Assembly (NCBI RefSeq): GCF_042445055.1
Contig: NZ_CP170339.1
Location: forward strand, 2,976,001 to 3,040,000
From: Falsihalocynthiibacter sp042445055
GTDB lineage: Bacteria; Pseudomonadota; Alphaproteobacteria; Rhodobacterales; Rhodobacteraceae
Direction: 5' to 3'
Length of the DNA stretch: 64,000 nt
Part shown: positions 60,586 to 64,000 of the stretch, piece by piece
How the letters are laid out: each line of letters starts with the position of its first letter
Position numbering within the stretch: the stretch's first letter is position 1
The notes under the pieces: generated by a model
What the model was told of the DNA's origin: nothing
Databases searched by the model: none
The model's input: the letters and a program-made list of their open reading frames with translations, nothing else
Position numbers and translations under genes: made by a program

Positions 60586-62487
60586 TTAACCCTTTTCGTG
60601 AAAATAGTCATATAGCGTTTCCGCAAGTGCGTCGGATATTCCGTCTACAGCTTTGAGGTCCGCCAACCCCGCGCGCGAGACCGCTTTGGAGCTTCCGAAA
60701 TGCGCCAGAAGAGCTCGTTTGCGCGCGGCACCTACGCCCGGAATGGCGTCTAGCGGAGTTGCACCAAAGGCCTTGGCCCGTTTGGCACGGTGTGTTCCAA
60801 TTGCGAAGCGGTGTGCCTCATCACGCATACGCTGGATGAAATACAACACCGGATCGTTATGCCGTAGCGCCATGGGGCGTTTGCCCGTGCGGTGGAATTC
60901 CTCTTTGCCGTGATCGCGGTCCACGCCTTTGGCGACACCGACCATTGGAATATCGCCGACACCATACTCGTTCATAATTTCACGCACAGCGCTCACCTGC
61001 CCCGCGCCACCATCAATAAGCAACAAATCAGGCCATGTCCCGCTGGAACGATCTGGGTCTTCCTTCAACAGCCGCTTGAAACGTCGGGTCAGGACCTCTT
61101 TCATCATGCCAAAGTCGTCGCCAGGCGTGACTTCGTCGCCCTTTATGTTGAACTTGCGATACTGGTTCTTAATAAAACCTTCTGGCCCCGCCACAATCAT
61201 CCCCCCGACCGCGTGGGTGCCCGAGATATGCGAGTTGTCATAAACCTCAATCCGCTTGGGTGGCGCCGGGAGTTCAAACGCTTCGGCAATACCGGCAAGG
61301 AGTTTGGACTGCGCGGCTGTCTCCGACATTTTGCGCGCCAAACTCTCGCGGGCGTTGCGGCTGGCGTTTACGACTAACTCATGCTTTTCGCCTCGTTGCG
61401 GCACCAAAACCTCGACTTTACGATTGGCTTTCTGGCTCAGCGCTTCGGCCATAAGATCGCGATTTTCGATATCATGCGACAGAAGGACTTGTTTCGGCGG
61501 AACCTTATTGTCGTAGAACTGTCCAAGAAACGCCTCCAGCACCTCAGCGGGCGAAATATCCGCGCCGACACGTGGATAGAAATCTCGATTGCCCCAGTTC
61601 TGATTGGCGCGCACAAAGAACACCTGAACACAGGCCTGCCCATCCTCAAGATGCAGGGATACGATATCTGCCTCGGCCACACTTCGCGGGTTAATACCCT
61701 GACTCTGCTGCACCTGTGTCAACGCCTTGATACGGTCACGCAATGCGGCGGCACGCTCAAACTCCAGCGCCTCGCTTGCTCTGGCCATTTCGTCCGCCAG
61801 AGTGGACTGCACGTTAGTCGATTTTCCCTGTAAGAAACGCTCGGCGTCACCGACCATCTTCGCATAGTCTTCCTTGCTGATCAGACCAACGCACGGCGCA
61901 GAGCACCGCTTGATCTGATATTGCAAACACGGGCGCGTGCGACTCTCGAAGGTTGTGTCGGAACAGTCGCGGAGCAAGAACACTTTCTGAAGTTGGTTCA
62001 GGGTTCGGTTCACAGCGCCCGCGCTGGCAAAAGGTCCATAGTAATTCCCCTTGGTACTCTTGCGACCACGATGTTTACGAACTGGCGGAAAGCTATGCTC
62101 CTTTGAAACCAGAATATTCGCAAAGCTCTTATCATCGCGCAGCAGCACGTTGTACTTGGGCTTAAGTTGCTTGATCAAATTCTGCTCAAGCAAGAGCGCC
62201 TCGGTCTCGGTGCGGGTCGTCAGGAACATCATTTCTGCGGTTTCTGAGATCATCCGCAAAATACGTCCGGTGTGACCGTTAGGATTCGCATAATTTGAAA
62301 CGCGCTTACGAAGATTTCGGGCCTTCCCCACATAGAGAACCCGCGCTTCGCTATCGAGCATTCGGTAAACGCCGGGCGAGCTGTCTAATGTATGCAAGTA
62401 TCCCTGAACCCGCGCATGGCCCATGAGCGGCGCAGATGTTGCAAATGTTTCAGCAGCTTGGCCCGTCGTATCCGAAGTATCATTCAT
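60586..62487 (-). CDS. uvrC: Excinuclease ABC subunit C
   Basis: UvrC makes both incisions in nucleotide excision repair. The 633-residue protein starts with a GIY-YIG nuclease domain (SSPGVYRMLDSEARVLYVGKARNLRKRVSNY). Next come the UvrB-binding helix (about 225-260), the RNase H-like nuclease (VYDNSHISGTHAVGGMIVAGPEGF; LLIDGGAGQVSAV) and a C-terminal double helix-hairpin-helix (IPGVGAARKRALLAHFGSSKAV). The start ATG is at 62487. No SOS box of the alphaproteobacterial form was seen upstream. Confidence 0.96.
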   Translation of the reverse strand: MNDTSDTTGQAAETFATSAPLMGHARVQGYLHTLDSSPGVYRMLDSEARVLYVGKARNLRKRVSNYANPNGHTGRILRMISETAEMMFLTTRTETEALLLEQNLIKQLKPKYNVLLRDDKSFANILVSKEHSFPPVRKHRGRKSTKGNYYGPFASAGAVNRTLNQLQKVFLLRDCSDTTFESRTRPCLQYQIKRCSAPCVGLISKEDYAKMVGDAERFLQGKSTNVQSTLADEMARASEALEFERAAALRDRIKALTQVQQSQGINPRSVAEADIVSLHLEDGQACVQVFFVRANQNWGNRDFYPRVGADISPAEVLEAFLGQFYDNKVPPKQVLLSHDIENRDLMAEALSQKANRKVEVLVPQRGEKHELVVNASRNARESLARKMSETAAQSKLLAGIAEAFELPAPPKRIEVYDNSHISGTHAVGGMIVAGPEGFIKNQYRKFNIKGDEVTPGDDFGMMKEVLTRRFKRLLKEDPDRSSGTWPDLLLIDGGAGQVSAVREIMNEYGVGDIPMVGVAKGVDRDHGKEEFHRTGKRPMALRHNDPVLYFIQRMRDEAHRFAIGTHRAKRAKAFGATPLDAIPGVGAARKRALLAHFGSSKAVSRAGLADLKAVDGISDALAETLYDYFHEKG

Positions 62488-62704
62488 ATTTGTGATTCCA
62501 TTCTGCGCTGCAATCTATTCGCTCTGGGAGCAAGAGAAAATATGTCCACGGTTTCTGTGGATAACTACGTTGATAAGTTTCCGTGATCGCGCGTTTTCCC
62601 TTTATTTTGGGTATAATGCATGCGTTGCACAATTATTAGGCAGAAGGGTAACGCGCTGAAAACAAATGAAACTTTTTCGACACCTCAGCAAACCCCTGAA
62701 AACA

Positions 62705-62731
62705 TTAACAAAACTGTGACAGTTTCGTTAA
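62705..62731. promoter_or_regulatory. 27-bp near-perfect palindrome between the SDR gene and uvrC
   Basis: TTAACAAAACTGT and ACAGTTTCGTTAA form an inverted repeat around a central G, with 12 of 13 positions paired. It lies 40 bases after the stop of the SDR gene and 218 bases before the uvrC start. Read leftward it is followed by a T-rich run, so it could be the terminator of the SDR gene. Its symmetry would also suit a dimeric regulator. The whole gap 62488-62770 is AT-rich and otherwise holds only a lone TTATCCACA-type site (62556-62564). Confidence 0.4.
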
Positions 62732-62770
62732 CTATTTGTGATAGGTGGACAAGTCCTCGCCGCTACCCAT

Positions 62771-63556
62771 CTAATTGTTTCCAATATCGCCTATAATGTC
62801 ACGTGTTTTCCACGTGAGGTGCTGCCCGCCATCAACACAAAGCAGCTGTCCAGTAACGGCCTGCGCATCAAGAAAGTACCCAAGGGCAGCAGTTATATCT
62901 GAAACATCTGCCCCACGCTCCAGAAGGCTTCTACGACGCTGTGACGCAAAATGCTCGTCGGTCTGGCGTAATCCTTTAAGCGTTGTTCCCGGCCCAATTG
63001 CATTCACTCGTATACGAGGCGCCAAGGCCTGCGCGGAGGTTTGCGTCAGGTTCCAGAGCGCCTGCTTTGCTAGCGAGTATGTCATAAACTCGGGTGTCAG
63101 TTTGCGAACACGTTGATCGACCATATTGACGATCATGAGTTTTTTGCCCGCCACGCTCTTTGGGTCTAGGTCTGGCACCTGTGCAGCAAACTTCTGTGTC
63201 AAAATGAACGGTGCGTGGAAGTTCGACATCATATGCCGGTCCCAAGTTTCGCGCGTTGCCGTTTCCAAGGTGTCGTATTCAAAGATCGACGCATTGTTGA
63301 CCAAACACGTAATATCCCCGCCAAGAAGCTCACGCGCGCGATCTACCAGCGTCTCGCATTGATCCAAGTCGAGCAAGTCAGCCTGAAGCACCTCGGCATT
63401 TCGACCAAGTTCTCGAATCTTGGCAACGGTCTCTTGGGCGCCATCAACCGAGCTGGCATAGTGAACGGCCACATCAAAACCGCGTCCCGCCAGATACACG
63501 GCCATTGCCTGCCCCAAGCGCGCACCCGCGCCCGTTATCAAAGCTCGTTGCTGCAT
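62771..63556 (-). CDS. Short-chain dehydrogenase, pteridine-reductase-like
   Basis: This 261-residue SDR enzyme resembles pteridine reductase PTR1/FolM. The cofactor loop is TGAGARLG (T-G-x3-R-x-G, residues 8-15), which is characteristic of that group, rather than the usual T-G-x3-G-x-G. The NNASIF motif is near residue 88. The catalytic Tyr-x3-Lys is YSLAKQA near 160, and the C-terminus reads VDGGQHLTW. It may reduce dihydrofolate or dihydrobiopterin with NADPH. GAGGAGGG precedes the ATG. It follows the exchanger gene by 15 bases and is probably co-transcribed with it. Confidence 0.86.
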   Translation of the reverse strand: MQQRALITGAGARLGQAMAVYLAGRGFDVAVHYASSVDGAQETVAKIRELGRNAEVLQADLLDLDQCETLVDRARELLGGDITCLVNNASIFEYDTLETATRETWDRHMMSNFHAPFILTQKFAAQVPDLDPKSVAGKKLMIVNMVDQRVRKLTPEFMTYSLAKQALWNLTQTSAQALAPRIRVNAIGPGTTLKGLRQTDEHFASQRRRSLLERGADVSDITAALGYFLDAQAVTGQLLCVDGGQHLTWKTRDIIGDIGNN

Positions 63557-63571
63557 CGTGCCCTCCTCTGA

Positions 63572-64000
63572 TTACATCAGGACGACCGCCAGATACGCGG
63601 CATATGCGCCCGTCAAAACGATGCCCCAAATGCGCGTCAAATTCCAACCCAGATACACAAAAGGCAAAAGGAACAGCGACGCCGCCATCATTACCCAGAG
63701 ATCGAATTGAAGCACCTGCTCAGAAATCTGGATTGGACCGATTAGCGAACCGATCCCCATGATGGCCAGAAGGTTAAACATATTGCTGCCGATCACATTG
63801 CCCAACGCGACATCCGCCTGCCGACGAAGCGCTGCCATAACTGTCGTCGCCAACTCGGGCAGCGATGTTCCGATAGCAACAAGTGTAAGGCCGATCACGG
63901 TATCGCTTAGGCCAAATCGGCCCGCAATGATCACAGAATTATTGACTAGAATGTCCGCACCAAGCGGCAAGCCGATCAAGCCAATGACAAGAAAGAATGC
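63572..64000 (-). CDS. Calcium/sodium antiporter (C-terminal part)
   Basis: This is the last 142 residues of a CaCA-superfamily Na+/Ca2+ exchanger of the YrbG type; the N-terminal part lies past the window edge. The second alpha repeat is visible (SDTVIGLTLVAIGTSLPELATTVMAALRRQADVALGNVIGSNMFNLLAIMG), carrying the conserved GTSLPE and GNxxGSN cation-binding segments. Two more C-terminal helices follow. Only the C-terminal repeat can be checked here. Confidence 0.9.
   Translation of the reverse strand, partial: AFFLVIGLIGLPLGADILVNNSVIIAGRFGLSDTVIGLTLVAIGTSLPELATTVMAALRRQADVALGNVIGSNMFNLLAIMGIGSLIGPIQISEQVLQFDLWVMMAASLFLLPFVYLGWNLTRIWGIVLTGAYAAYLAVVLM

Noticed and set aside
62556..62564. DnaA-box-like TGTGGATAA near uvrC as a sign of a replication origin
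   Set aside because: Only one box is present, with no dnaA, hemE, parAB or repeated iterons nearby.
62423..62659. Plus-strand frame of 78 residues across the uvrC start
   Set aside because: Most of it is antisense to the N-terminus of uvrC, with no ribosome site or domain; the downstream part is the AT-rich gap.
1..64000. Mobile elements, CRISPR arrays, tRNA or rRNA genes
   Set aside because: I saw no transposase or integrase frame, no regular repeat-spacer pattern and no tRNA-like or rRNA-like stretch; gaps are short and gene order looks like a stable chromosome core.

Overview
This window looks like chromosomal DNA of an alphaproteobacterium, most likely Rhodobacterales (Roseobacter group). 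The reasons are the moderately GC-rich, tightly packed genes; a tiny aa3-type cytochrome c oxidase subunit IV gene; an alphaproteobacterial-type glutamate-cysteine ligase; tandem peptide deformylases; an aerobic-style cobalamin gene set with CobN, CobW and CobO; and ETF-ubiquinone oxidoreductase. I saw no insertion sequence, prophage, CRISPR array, rRNA or tRNA. The species cannot be fixed from the sequence alone.

Layout. Positions 1-2.4 kb hold tandem peptide deformylases, a PatB/MalY C-S lyase and a small conserved protein. Positions 2.4-9.1 kb hold a leftward cobalamin operon: a small HPGH membrane protein, then cbiX, cobH, cobL, cobI, cbiG-cobJ and cobM. Positions 9.4-12.6 kb run rightward with a glutathionyl-hydroquinone reductase, a DUF1636 protein, cobC and cobD. 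A lytic transglycosylase, smc and a GNAT gene follow. A cobalamin riboswitch at 18.03-18.23 kb then leads cbtB-cbtA-cobW-GNAT-cobN, and cobO stands separately at 24.9 kb. Positions 25.5-33 kb hold ispE, a TPR protein, ETF-QO, a VOC protein, a PAP2-type membrane protein, greA and an unknown membrane protein. Positions 33-36.2 kb hold a molybdenum operon (fdhD, mobA, mobB-moeA fusion). The rest includes azlCD, the oxidase subunit IV, an acyl-CoA dehydrogenase/metallo-hydrolase group, tsaC/sua5, algH, a DsbD-alpha-like protein, an RND pump with its adaptor, moaB, a uracil-DNA glycosylase, pyrB with a pseudo-dihydroorotase, plsY, gshA, rsmE/ubiA, an OmpA-BON protein, moaE-moaD-pgsA, uvrC, a pteridine-reductase-like SDR and the end of a Ca2+/Na+ exchanger gene.

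How the genes work together. The main theme is B12 synthesis: corrin-ring methylation (CobI, CobJ, CobM, CobL), methyl migration (CobH), cobalt uptake (CbtAB), cobalt handling and chelation (CobW, CobN, CbiX), adenosylation (CobO) and aminopropanol-arm assembly (CobC, CobD). Steps not found here (CobA, CobG or CobZ, CobF, CobK, CobB, CobS/T, CobQ and nucleotide-loop assembly) must be elsewhere or replaced. Molybdenum-cofactor genes form a second theme, scattered over three places.

The observations most worth following are: a dihydroorotase-like protein that has lost most metal ligands beside pyrB; seven convergent gene pairs that overlap by exactly 4 bases at their stop codons; two cobalt-insertion systems in one region; an uncharacterised HPGH membrane protein heading the cob operon; and a DnaA-box/direct-repeat arrangement upstream of smc.
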